From Acidobacteriota bacterium (GTDB lineage: Bacteria; Acidobacteriota; Vicinamibacteria; Vicinamibacterales; UBA2999): a stretch of 49,470 nt of DNA. The position numbers and the translations under genes are program-made. Position 1 is the first letter of the stretch. Every line of letters begins with the position of its first letter. Positions 42,133 through 49,470 of the stretch are shown piece by piece. The notes under the pieces were generated by a model. The model was not told the origin of the DNA, did not search any database, and worked only from the letters and a program-made list of their open reading frames with translations. The DNA lies in the NCBI GenBank assembly GCA_021731165.1, contig JAKFXY010000017.1:1-49470 (forward strand), written 5' to 3'.

Positions 42133-44304
42133 ATGACCGGCCCGCCGGTCGCCCACGAAATGGCTGACACCGCACCCACCTGCGCCACTTGCGAACTGCA
42201 CGCCGAGGCGATCTTCCGTGTCGAGGGAATGGATTGCCGCGAGGAGGTCGTCATTCTCGAGCGCCGGCTGAAGCCGCTGGTGGGACTCGAAGCGGTTTCG
42301 GCCGACCTGATCGGCCAGCGACTTCACGTGAAGTACGACGCCGCCAAGCTCAACACGTCGACGATGGTCGATGCCGTGGGGCAGACCGGCATGCGCATGT
42401 GGCTCGAGCACGACGAGCCTGCCAGCCAGCGTGCCGGAGATTGGCGCTGGCGGCTCGTGCTCACATGCGGCGCGCTTGCCCTCGTCGGAGTTGTCTGCGC
42501 GCGCGGGGGGCTGCCCGGCTTGGCGTCGGGGCTCTATGTCTCGGCTGCCCTCGTCGGAGGCGTATTCCCAGCCCGGCGCGCGGCCGTGGCTATCCGCGCG
42601 CGCGCGCTCGATATCAACGTACTGATGGTCCTCGCGGCCCTCGGCGCCATCGTGCTGGGCGACACGCTCGAAGCAGCCAGCGTCGTGTTTCTGTTCGCCG
42701 TGGCTCAGTGGCTCGAGGTGCGGACGATGAACCGGGCGCGGCAGGCGATACGCGCACTCATCGATCTGGCGCCGCGTGAGGCGCTCGTCAGGCGGGGTGG
42801 ACGGGACCTCCGCCTGTCCGTGGAAGAGATCGCCGTGGGCGAACACATGGTCATCCGGCCCGGCGAGAAAATTCCGCTCGACGGAGTTGTCCTCGCCGGC
42901 CACAGCGACGTGAACGAGGCGTCGATCACCGGCGAGTCGCTGCCGATGGACAAGGTCGCGGGCGCCGAGGTCTTCGCCGGCACGATTAACGGCCGCGGAA
43001 CGCTTGACGTGCGCGTGAGCCGGCTGGGCCGCGATACCCGCCTGGCGCACATCGTTCACCTCGTCGAGCGTGCCCAGGCTCAGCGGGCGCCGGTCCAGAC
43101 CTTCGTCGACCGATTCGCGGGCATCTATACGCCCGTGGTGGTCCTGCTCGCCCTCTGCGTTGGGCTCCTCCCTTGGCTGTCTGGCATGGAGGACCCGGCC
43201 GCGTGGGCGTACCGCGCGCTCGTGCTGCTGGTGATTGCCTGTCCGTGCGCCCTGGTCATCTCGACGCCGGTCTCCATCGTGGCGGCACTCTCCGCCGCGG
43301 CCCGAAACGGCGTGCTGATCAAGGGCGGCGCGCACCTCGAGCGGCTCGCGGCGGTCCGGGTCGTGGCCTTCGACAAGACCGGTACCCTCACGCGAGGGGA
43401 ACTCCGTGTCACCGATGTGCTCGTGCTGTCACCTGAAACCGGTCCCGGTGAACCGGAAGAGCTGCTTCGGTACGCTGCCGCCGTGGAGTCGCGCTCAGCG
43501 CACCCCGTGGCAGCGGCAATCTCCGCGCACGCTCACGCAGCCGGTATTGTGGTCCCCGCGGCAACCGCGTTCATGTCCATGCCAGGCCTCGGCGCAGAGG
43601 GCGTGGTGGAAGGCCTGCGCGTCGTCGTGGGAAACGAGGCCCTGTTCGAGTCGCGCGGACTGTCCTTGGCGGGTGCCGACGATTGGATCTCGGGGCTTGG
43701 CCGCAAAGGTAAGTCCCTCGTGTTCGTGGCGGTCGAGGATGTGACGCGCGGAGCGATTGCCGTGGCGGACCGGCCTCGTGAGACCGCGCGCGAGGCGATT
43801 GAGTTGCTGCGGGCGCAGGGGATCCGGAAGGTCGTCATGCTCACCGGGGACAACGCCGACTCCGCGCGCTCGGTTGCCGCCCAGGTCGGCGTGGACGAGT
43901 ACCACGCGGGGCTCCTCCCCGAGCGCAAACATGCCATCGTCGCGTCCTTGCGGGCACGTGGGGACGTCGTGCTGATGGTTGGCGACGGGGTGAATGACGC
44001 ACCCGCGCTTGCCGTGGCCGACGTCGGTGCCGCGATGGGGGCGGCCGCCTCCGACGCCGCCCTCGAGGCGGCGGACGTCGCTCTGATGTCGGACGAGCTG
44101 TTGAGGCTGCCCTATGCGATCAGGCTCGCCCGTGCCACGCTGCGAAACGTACGGACCAACGTCGCCATCTCGCTCGTGCTGAAGCTCGCGTTTCTCGCGC
44201 TCGCCGTAACCGGCTCGGCCACTCTCTGGGCCGCGGTCCTCGCCGACACCGGCGCCACGCTTGTCGTCGTCGCCAACGCACTGCGCCTGCTCCGCGCGCG
44301 GTGA
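42133..44304 (+). CDS. P1B-type heavy metal ATPase (Zn/Cd/Pb exporter-like)
   Basis: The 723-residue pump has an N-terminal C-x2-C (17, 20) and a heavy-metal domain with G-M-D-C-R-E-E (one Cys and acids instead of the usual C-x2-C), eight predicted membrane helices, T-G-E-S, the metal-binding C-P-C (370-372), the phosphorylated Asp in D-K-T-G-T (D414), S-A-H-P and G-D-G-V-N-D. The last helix contains A-D-T-G-A, the Asp typical of the Zn/Cd/Pb (P1B-2) group rather than copper pumps. It is divergent from gldA; no regulator such as MerR or ArsR is adjacent. Confidence 0.93.
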   Translation: MTGPPVAHEMADTAPTCATCELHAEAIFRVEGMDCREEVVILERRLKPLVGLEAVSADLIGQRLHVKYDAAKLNTSTMVDAVGQTGMRMWLEHDEPASQRAGDWRWRLVLTCGALALVGVVCARGGLPGLASGLYVSAALVGGVFPARRAAVAIRARALDINVLMVLAALGAIVLGDTLEAASVVFLFAVAQWLEVRTMNRARQAIRALIDLAPREALVRRGGRDLRLSVEEIAVGEHMVIRPGEKIPLDGVVLAGHSDVNEASITGESLPMDKVAGAEVFAGTINGRGTLDVRVSRLGRDTRLAHIVHLVERAQAQRAPVQTFVDRFAGIYTPVVVLLALCVGLLPWLSGMEDPAAWAYRALVLLVIACPCALVISTPVSIVAALSAAARNGVLIKGGAHLERLAAVRVVAFDKTGTLTRGELRVTDVLVLSPETGPGEPEELLRYAAAVESRSAHPVAAAISAHAHAAGIVVPAATAFMSMPGLGAEGVVEGLRVVVGNEALFESRGLSLAGADDWISGLGRKGKSLVFVAVEDVTRGAIAVADRPRETAREAIELLRAQGIRKVVMLTGDNADSARSVAAQVGVDEYHAGLLPERKHAIVASLRARGDVVLMVGDGVNDAPALAVADVGAAMGAAASDAALEAADVALMSDELLRLPYAIRLARATLRNVRTNVAISLVLKLAFLALAVTGSATLWAAVLADTGATLVVVANALRLLRAR

Positions 44305-44359
44305 CGATGCCGCAGTGGCTCGGTGTTTCGTCGGGATGAAAGACGCCAGTGCGTTCGTG

Positions 44360-44821
44360 TCATAGACGCATTTCCATGTACCGCGATCCCGCTGGGTCGG
44401 GTTCGTCGTCGGGCCGCGGTGCAGATCTGAAGCCCAGACTCTCGTAGAGGGCGATCGCGCCGCCGTTCGAGGGATCGACGTTGAGGCTGACGCTCTCGTG
44501 TCCGGCGGCTCGTGCCTCCTCGACGAGGGCTCCTACGAGGGCCCTGCCGTAACCGCGCCGGCGTTGTTCCCGCGCCACGATCAGGCGGGCCAGATGGCCG
44601 CGTCGGGTCCCCTTCGGTACGATCTGTCCGAAAGCGACCAACTCGTCTCCTTCAATCATCGAGAACGTCTTCACGAAGTCGAAGTCGATTGCGCCGCGGA
44701 GTGCTTCAATGTCGATTGGGAAGGAGACGTCGGGGCCGGTCCAGAGGGCGCACTCACGGGCCGAGGTGACCCATGAGGTCACGATGTCAAGGTCGTTGAG
44801 GATGGCAGGACGAAGTGGCAC
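44360..44821 (-). CDS. GNAT-family N-acetyltransferase
   Basis: The 153-residue protein has the acetyl-CoA loop R-R-R-G-Y-G-R-A-L (Q/R-x-x-G-x-G/A) and the C-terminal A-I-A-L-Y-E-S-L-G-F motif of GNAT enzymes. A GTG start is used. Its substrate (small molecule or protein amine) is unknown. It lies 29 bp downstream of the REC-PilZ gene on the same strand. Confidence 0.88.
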   Translation of the reverse strand: MPLRPAILNDLDIVTSWVTSARECALWTGPDVSFPIDIEALRGAIDFDFVKTFSMIEGDELVAFGQIVPKGTRRGHLARLIVAREQRRRGYGRALVGALVEEARAAGHESVSLNVDPSNGGAIALYESLGFRSAPRPDDEPDPAGSRYMEMRL

Positions 44822-44850
44822 GCGCCTGCTGGACGTGAGCGGCGGCCTGA

Positions 44851-45576
44851 CTAGGCCTTCCTGTTCGAGAAGAATCGCATGCGGACGAAGTCGTCTATGG
44901 CGGCCTGTTCGCGCTGTGCAATCGCCGTGAACTGCAGGCCCATGCCGAGGCGCCGTTCGGTCCAGACGATCCCGGCCTCCTCGTCCACGTCGGTGGAGGT
45001 GCCCGGTAGCCGGAATCGGACCCTGACCCTCGCGCCCACGTCGAGCGGGCTTGTCGTGCGAATGGCCAACCCGCCGCGGCTGATGCTCAACGTGACCGAC
45101 GAGGCGATCGTGCTGCCGAATCGGTACGTCGCCGGTATGCCGAGCGTGACCCGCGGGCTCGACCGCCGCTTGACGCTCTCCGGGAAGAGGTAGGGTTCGA
45201 GCGACGGTACGATGTGCTGCGCGGTCGCGTACTCGTTCACGTAGCCAGCCACGCCCAGCGCGTCGATTTCGCGCACCTCGTCGGCGCTCGCAATGGTGCC
45301 GCTGAACACGACGATGGGCACGTACGCCGGCGTGACGGCGCGCAGCGCGCGCACCAGATCGGCACCGCGCGCACGGGGCAGTCGAAGATCGAGGATGATG
45401 AGATCCAGCCGCTCAAGATCCGCCCGCGCGCACTTCATCAACTCAGCGCCGCTGCGCATGGTGAGTGCCCGGTGTCCGGCGCTCTCGAGCGCCGCCCGGA
45501 AGCGGTCGCGCACGAATGCGGTATCGTCGGCCACCACGACGGTCTTGGCGGCAACCATCGTCGTGACAGGCATCAC
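44851..45576 (-). CDS. Receiver-PilZ protein with altered receiver site
   Basis: The 241-residue protein joins a CheY-like receiver (about 10-130) to a PilZ domain (about 137-235). The acidic pair is D17/D18, the phospho-acceptor is D63 (I-L-D-L-R-L-P) and the S/T position is S92, but the conserved Lys is replaced (G-Y-V-N-E-Y, Glu at about 115). The PilZ part has R138-x3-R142 and S164-I-S-R-G-G169, so the c-di-GMP motif (D/N)xSxxG is present except for its first residue. Phosphorylation signalling may be weakened while c-di-GMP binding could remain. No cognate kinase is adjacent. Confidence 0.86.
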   Translation of the reverse strand: MMPVTTMVAAKTVVVADDTAFVRDRFRAALESAGHRALTMRSGAELMKCARADLERLDLIILDLRLPRARGADLVRALRAVTPAYVPIVVFSGTIASADEVREIDALGVAGYVNEYATAQHIVPSLEPYLFPESVKRRSSPRVTLGIPATYRFGSTIASSVTLSISRGGLAIRTTSPLDVGARVRVRFRLPGTSTDVDEEAGIVWTERRLGMGLQFTAIAQREQAAIDDFVRMRFFSNRKA

Positions 45577-45616
45577 GGGAAGTATCGGAGCGGCCTGCGT
45601 ACAACCGTAGGCTTCG

Positions 45617-45646
45617 TTGCAGGTTGTATTCTGATCTCGTTATAAT
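45617..45646 (+). promoter_or_regulatory. Promoter of the zinc ribbon-larE gene pair
   Basis: TTGCAG (45617-45622) and a consensus TATAAT (45641-45646) are 18 nt apart, in an AT-richer stretch between the divergent REC-PilZ gene and the zinc ribbon gene. Transcription would start near 45653, giving about 88 nt of leader. Confidence 0.6.
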
Positions 45647-45650
45647 TTGG

Positions 45651-45667
45651 ACTTTCCGAGGGAAAGT
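45651..45667 (+). promoter_or_regulatory. Hairpin at predicted transcript 5' end
   Basis: ACTTTCC, GAG loop, GGAAAGT form a perfect 7 bp hairpin right at the predicted transcription start. A second small dyad (TCCGG ... CCGGA) follows near 45690-45705. They may stabilise the transcript's 5' end; no known riboswitch was recognised. Confidence 0.4.
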
Positions 45668-45739
45668 ACTGAATCTCTACAAGGGATTCCGGCTTTCCGG
45701 ACCTTCGGGCAGCGCCCAACCCGCTGCCATGGAGCCCGT

Positions 45740-45976
45740 ATGGCGACCTGCCCAGAGTGCGACTTCGATGAGATTGACACAGAGGACCACGAGGAAGGGG
45801 ACACGATGAGCTGCCCAGAGTGCGGTACGAGTCTGGTCCTGGCCGGTGCCGATCGGCTCGACTTCGCCGACGAAGACGAAGACCTCGACGATGAAGACGA
45901 GGACGACGACGAGGAGGACGACGACGGGGACGAGGACGACGAGGACGTCGAAGAAGAAGAGGAACTCGACGATTGA
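45740..45976 (+). CDS. LysW-like zinc ribbon with poly-acidic tail
   Basis: This 78-residue protein has two C-P-E-C knuckles (C4/C7 and C25/C28) forming a zinc ribbon like LysW, the amino-group carrier of lysine/arginine synthesis, then L-D-F and about 38 residues almost entirely Asp/Glu. It lacks the C-terminal E-D-W-G-E whose last Glu carries the substrate in LysW, so it is not a standard carrier. GGAG lies 5 nt before the ATG. Its stop overlaps the larE TTG (TTGA). Its role with LarE is unknown. Confidence 0.8.
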   Translation: MATCPECDFDEIDTEDHEEGDTMSCPECGTSLVLAGADRLDFADEDEDLDDEDEDDDEEDDDGDEDDEDVEEEEELDD

Positions 45977-46938
45977 TCCACCAGGCGACCGTGCCCGCCG
46001 CGGCGCGGCGCTCTCCTGCAGAGCCGACGGATCGAGCGTCCGCCGATAGGGATCCGGCCAGCGTCGCGAAGAGCGATGCGCTTGTCGAGCGGGACCGTAG
46101 GCTCCGCGAGCGTCTGGCCTCGCTCGACTCCGTCATCGTCGCGTTCAGCGGCGGCGTGGACAGTGCTTATCTCGCTTGGGTGGCCACCGACGTGGCTGGT
46201 CCGCGCGCGCTGTGCGTGACGGCCGACAGCCCCAGCTACCCCGACCATCATCGCCAGCTCGCCCTTCGCATCGCGCGGGAGTTCGGTATGCACCACGAGG
46301 TGGTGCATACCGCCGAACTCGAGCGGCCGGAGTACCGCGCCAACCCGGTCAACCGCTGCTACTACTGCAAGCACGAGCTCTACACCGCACTATCGAGGAT
46401 GGCCCAGAGCCGCGGCTATACCACCGTCGTGGATGGGAGCAACGCGGATGACCGCGGTGACTACCGGCCCGGGCGGCAGGCGGCACGGGAGTTCGGAGTC
46501 ATCAGTCCACTCGATGAGGCGGATCTCACGAAAGACGACATCCGTGAGCTGTCGCGCAGGGCGGGGTTGCCCACCTGGGATGAGCCGGCCTCGGCATGCC
46601 TCTCGTCACGCATTCCGTATCTGTCCGAGGTCACCGACGAGAAACTCCGGATGATCGAACGCGCGGAGCAGGTACTGCGCAGTATGGGGTTCCGCGTGTG
46701 CCGCGTCCGGCATCACGATTCGCCGTTGGCGGGTCAGACGGTGCCCGCGGGGGCGGCGGCCGGTTTTCTCGCCAGGCTCGAGATTGGGCGTGACGAGCTG
46801 GCCCGGGCGGTCGAGCCGGAGCTTCGTGAGCGCATCGCCCGCGAGCTGCGGGCGATCGGCTATCAACACGTCACGATTGACCTTCAGGGGTATAGGATGG
46901 GCAGCCTTAATGAAGGCGTCCGTCTCCACCCTGCCTGA
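45973..46938 (+). CDS. larE: LarE-like ATP-dependent sulfur transferase
   Basis: The 321-residue PP-loop enzyme has S-G-G-V-D-S (59-64), C-Y-Y-C-K (C129, C132), D-G-S-N-A-D-D and A-C-L-S-S-R (C209), the place of the sacrificial sulfur-donor Cys in LarE of lactate racemase cofactor synthesis. A charged N-terminal 40 residues precede the domain. Start is TTG at 45973 or GTG at 45991. No larA, larB or larC is nearby, so a role in nickel-pincer synthesis is not shown. Its last 29 bases overlap the next gene. Confidence 0.88.
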   Translation: MIHQATVPAAARRSPAEPTDRASADRDPASVAKSDALVERDRRLRERLASLDSVIVAFSGGVDSAYLAWVATDVAGPRALCVTADSPSYPDHHRQLALRIAREFGMHHEVVHTAELERPEYRANPVNRCYYCKHELYTALSRMAQSRGYTTVVDGSNADDRGDYRPGRQAAREFGVISPLDEADLTKDDIRELSRRAGLPTWDEPASACLSSRIPYLSEVTDEKLRMIERAEQVLRSMGFRVCRVRHHDSPLAGQTVPAGAAAGFLARLEIGRDELARAVEPELRERIARELRAIGYQHVTIDLQGYRMGSLNEGVRLHPA

Positions 46939-49279
46939 AAACGCCGGTCGCCGACGTGTCGCGGTAGGCATTCCGCTCGTCATCGCAGGTGTCTGGCTCG
47001 CCGCACACCTGCCCTTCCTGCCTGTCTCGCTCGGAGACATCGATTCGATTAATTTTGCCCTCGGCTTGCGCGACTTCAACATGGCGCTGCACCAGCCGCA
47101 TCCGCCTGGATATCCCGTCTATATCGTGCTCGCACACATGTCGCTCGCCGCCGTCTCCAGCCTGACATCGCTGGCGCCGATGGAGACCGAGGCGCTCGCA
47201 TTGGGATTGTGGTCCGCCTTGGCGGGCGCCCTGGCGATCGTTGCGGCGGCGCGCCTGTTCAGAGCGGTCGAATTCTTGGACCAGTCGCCGGCCGCCACCC
47301 CTCACCCACCACCCACCACCCACTACTCACCATCCAACCTGTGGGCCACCGCGCTGCTTGCTGCCGCACCGCTCTTCTGGATGTGCGGGTTGCGTCCAAT
47401 GAGCGACATGCCAGGGCTGGCGGCGGCGCTTGCCACACAGACGTTGTTGTTGGAGGGGATGCGCAACCCGCGCCGGCTCACGCAGGGCGCGCTCGTGGCG
47501 GGTCTCGCGGCCGGCATCCGGATTCAGACGTTGGCGTTGACCGTGCCGCTGCTCGCGTTGGCTCTTGTGATGATGACCTGGACAAGACCGCGCAGCGGAC
47601 ACTGGGCCGGTTTCACCTGGACACTCGTCCGGCCACTTGGCGCGCTGGTGGCGGGCGTCCTGTTATGGGGCATACCGCTCGTCCTCGTTGGCGGCGGCGT
47701 CAATGAGTTCATGCGGGCGTTCGGTTCTCAAGCGGGCGAGGATTTCGCGTGGGTGGACATGCTCTGGTCAAACCCCACGCCGCAACGCCTGGCCTTTGCC
47801 TTGTACGACACGTTCGTGCCGCCATGGGCCTCGATTTCCCTTTTCGTGGCGGTTGCCGCGGCGGCCATTGTTGGTGGGATCGCGGCGTTCGTGCGCTCGC
47901 GCACCGCATTCGCGCTGATGCTCGTGGCGTTCGCCCCTTATGTGGTGTATCACCTCCTCCTGCAGGAAACCATCACCGTGCGCTACGCGCTGCCGGTGCT
48001 GCCGCTGGTAGCCTGGCTGGCCGCGCAGGGATTGCAGCTCGCCAGTCGATGGACTCCCATGGTGACCGTCCCGATGGTGGGGGCTGCGCTCGTTGTCGGT
48101 GTTCCCGGGGGGATCGCCTACGGCGGCAACCCCCATCCCGGCTTTCGCGCGATTGCCGACGCGGCTCGCCGGGCGGAACTGCAGCCCCCGGCTGCCACGT
48201 ATGCCCACTATGCCATCCGGCGGCCGCTGCAGGTGGCCAACGTGGCCTCTCTGCGCTTTGTCGAGCCTCACCGGCAATACGAGTGGCTCGGCCTGATGGA
48301 CTACTGGAAAGGCGGCGGGACTGCACCTGTCTGGTTCTTCGCGGATCCCCTGCGCAGCGATCTTGATTTAATCGATCCACGCAGCCGGCGCGATGTCGTG
48401 CGCTATCGATGGGCCATCGCATCGCGGCCTGAGTTGCGGGGCACCCGTCCTCTCGGAGTGGACTGGTATCGCCTTCAGCCGCCCGGCTGGATTGCGGGAG
48501 AAGGCTGGTCGCTCACGCCGGAAACAGGAGGTCTCACGCGCGCCACCGGTGCCGGCCCTACTGATCGACCGATCGAGGCGCTGGTGCGCAGGCGACCTGG
48601 CCCCATGCACCTGGTCGTTGGAGGTCGTCACCTTGGCGACCCCGGCGATCCGGATGGCGAGCTTGAGCTGTCGATCGACGGCGTGGTTCTGGATCACTGG
48701 CGCCTGACGGTTGCCGAGCGAAACTTTCTGCGGTTCATCGACGTGCCAGGCCTCGCCGCTGGTCCGGGCCAATACGCCCGGCTGCGGATTGCCTCGCGCA
48801 CCGCATCAGACGATGCCCGAAGCGCGGAAGTGGCCATCAGACAGTTTGACATCCAGCCGGCAACGGACGTGATCGTCGGTTTTGGGGAAGGCTGGCATGA
48901 GGCGGAGGCGGTACCTGCGATCGGACTCCAGTGGCGGTGGACCAGCGAGCGATCCGTTCTGCGGCTGAAAGGTCCACCCGTCGCCGTTCGGGTGATGCTG
49001 AGAGGTCAGTCACCTCTCAAGTATTTTGCCGTTCCCCCTACGGTCACGATAGTGGCCGGCGGGAGGACGCTGGCGAAGTTTCACCCGAGCGCCGATTTCG
49101 AGTGGAGTGTCGATGTCCCGGCCGATGCCTGGGTTGCCTCCGGTGGCGCGATTGCAATCGAGACCGACCCTGTCTACCTCCCAGGTCCTGCCGAGGGCAC
49201 CGGCGACGAGCGGCATCTTGGCCTTCGCTTGTATGACACGCGCGTTACGACTGTCGGTCCAGCGATTGACAGCCGATAG
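46910..49279 (+). CDS. Polytopic glycosyltransferase-like membrane protein with low-complexity insert
   Basis: The 789-residue protein has about ten membrane helices in its first 400 residues and a long extracytoplasmic beta-rich C-terminus. Near residue 40, L-G-D-I-D-S plus H-Q-P-H-P-P-G-Y-P is the pattern of PMT/GT39-like (GT-C) enzymes, with an acidic first loop. Residues 129-143 are a His/Pro/Thr-rich stretch from repetitive DNA. The ATG at 46910 is used; the frame is open to 46784 inside larE. Sugar donor and acceptor are unknown. Confidence 0.78.
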   Translation: MKASVSTLPENAGRRRVAVGIPLVIAGVWLAAHLPFLPVSLGDIDSINFALGLRDFNMALHQPHPPGYPVYIVLAHMSLAAVSSLTSLAPMETEALALGLWSALAGALAIVAAARLFRAVEFLDQSPAATPHPPPTTHYSPSNLWATALLAAAPLFWMCGLRPMSDMPGLAAALATQTLLLEGMRNPRRLTQGALVAGLAAGIRIQTLALTVPLLALALVMMTWTRPRSGHWAGFTWTLVRPLGALVAGVLLWGIPLVLVGGGVNEFMRAFGSQAGEDFAWVDMLWSNPTPQRLAFALYDTFVPPWASISLFVAVAAAAIVGGIAAFVRSRTAFALMLVAFAPYVVYHLLLQETITVRYALPVLPLVAWLAAQGLQLASRWTPMVTVPMVGAALVVGVPGGIAYGGNPHPGFRAIADAARRAELQPPAATYAHYAIRRPLQVANVASLRFVEPHRQYEWLGLMDYWKGGGTAPVWFFADPLRSDLDLIDPRSRRDVVRYRWAIASRPELRGTRPLGVDWYRLQPPGWIAGEGWSLTPETGGLTRATGAGPTDRPIEALVRRRPGPMHLVVGGRHLGDPGDPDGELELSIDGVVLDHWRLTVAERNFLRFIDVPGLAAGPGQYARLRIASRTASDDARSAEVAIRQFDIQPATDVIVGFGEGWHEAEAVPAIGLQWRWTSERSVLRLKGPPVAVRVMLRGQSPLKYFAVPPTVTIVAGGRTLAKFHPSADFEWSVDVPADAWVASGGAIAIETDPVYLPGPAEGTGDERHLGLRLYDTRVTTVGPAIDSR
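47295..47338 (+). repeat. CACCCACC low-complexity tract inside membrane protein gene
   Basis: ccacccctcacccaccaccc followed by accacccactactcaccatc and caac is a pyrimidine-rich short-period tract encoding A-T-P-H-P-P-P-T-T-H-Y-S-P-S-N. It sits in a loop between two membrane helices and keeps the frame. Confidence 0.7.
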
Positions 49280-49339
49280 ATCGGACGGTAAGCTCGTCCC
49301 GTTTTCAACACGCACGTAAAGTTCGCAGGAGAATTGACG

Positions 49340-49470
49340 ATGAGTGTCCGCCATTGGGTGCCGACCACTGTCATCGCCCTAGTACTGGCGATCGGACTAG
49401 CAGGCTGCGCGAAGAAGGTTGTGCCTCCGGCTCCTCAGCCGCCATCACCACCTGCCCCGGCGGTCGTGCC
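49340..49470 (+). CDS. Lipoprotein, N-terminal part only (truncated by window end)
   Basis: The visible 43 residues are a lipoprotein signal (M-S-V-R-H-W, a hydrophobic core, then L-A-G-C with lipid-acceptor Cys at residue 23) and a Pro-rich linker. AGGAGA lies 8 nt upstream. The Pro-rich linker after the lipid anchor is typical of peptidoglycan-associated lipoprotein (Pal), but the OmpA domain that would prove it is outside the window. Confidence 0.75.
   Translation, partial: MSVRHWVPTTVIALVLAIGLAGCAKKVVPPAPQPPSPPAPAVV

Noticed and set aside
42012-42254. Minus-strand frame ending S-Y-D-V-R-L-G-V-A that looks like a protein C-terminus
   Set aside because: Overlaps the P-type ATPase heavy-metal domain and lacks a start signal or homologous neighbour; most likely chance.
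41968-43335. N-terminal extension of the GldA ATPase frame
   Set aside because: It lies antisense to the P-type ATPase. The ABC domain begins at the GTG at 41967, which has its own GGAGG site.
45880-45973. GAC/GAG-rich tract as a possible tandem repeat or CRISPR-like array
   Set aside because: The period is simply Asp and Glu codons of the zinc ribbon's acidic tail; there are no regular spacers.

Overview
This 49.5 kb window is GC-rich, densely packed bacterial chromosome. It most resembles Acidobacteriota, perhaps Vicinamibacteria. That placement is an inference from gene content (CoxS/L/M-type oxidoreductase, Gld-type ABC cluster, aldolase microcompartment locus) and genome style (many 1-8 bp gene overlaps, frequent GTG/TTG starts, several families of short dispersed repeats); no marker phylogeny was possible. 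I see no prophage, insertion sequence, integrase or CRISPR array.

Layout. 1-170: 3' end of an rRNA operon (5S plus terminator). 0.2-7.5 kb: an AsmA-like protein, a methyltransferase, a polar amino acid ABC transporter with fused binding protein and permease, a membrane protein and two tandem methyltransferases. 7.5-12.7 kb: yebC-ruvC-ruvA-ruvB-fabH-queA, mostly overlapping. 12.7-17.2 kb (minus): a molybdenum hydroxylase operon (Tat-signal 2Fe-2S subunit, molybdopterin subunit, FAD subunit) ending in a pentapeptide-repeat protein, behind a clear sigma70-type promoter. 17.5-27.7 kb: a deoxyhypusine-synthase-like protein, tRNA(CAT), tilS, ftsH, folP, the c-di-AMP/peptidoglycan set cdaA-cdaR-glmM, pdxJ, an alpha/beta hydrolase, a TPR protein and a YHS protein. 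27.7-31.1 kb: a compact bacterial microcompartment (BMC) locus: class II aldolase with a C-terminal extension, one BMC-H, three BMC-P, a 74-residue Cys-rich protein with an encapsulation-peptide-like N-terminus, and a D-2-hydroxyacid dehydrogenase. 31.2-35.7 kb: nth, a cyclophilin, queE, queC and a sensor histidine kinase. 35.7-42.0 kb (minus): gldA-gldF-gldG-DUF4340-dacB. 42.1-49.5 kb: a P1B ATPase, a GNAT enzyme, a REC-PilZ protein, a LysW-like zinc ribbon with a very acidic tail coupled to a LarE-like enzyme, a polytopic glycosyltransferase-like protein and the start of a lipoprotein.

Two things stand out. First, the BMC locus has no aldehyde dehydrogenase or tandem-domain shell protein beside it, and two of its proteins carry terminal amphipathic helices that look like encapsulation peptides, one of them a tiny CxxCxxC protein of unknown function. 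Second, a roughly 28 bp palindromic repeat occurs three times inside coding sequence (twice in the ruvC 3' end, once in the dehydrogenase). It is read in different frames, and base changes in the ruvC pair are compensatory so the hairpin is preserved. Other low-complexity or repeat-like inserts sit in frame in a methyltransferase and a membrane glycosyltransferase, and further repeat families abut the starts of tilS and pdxJ.
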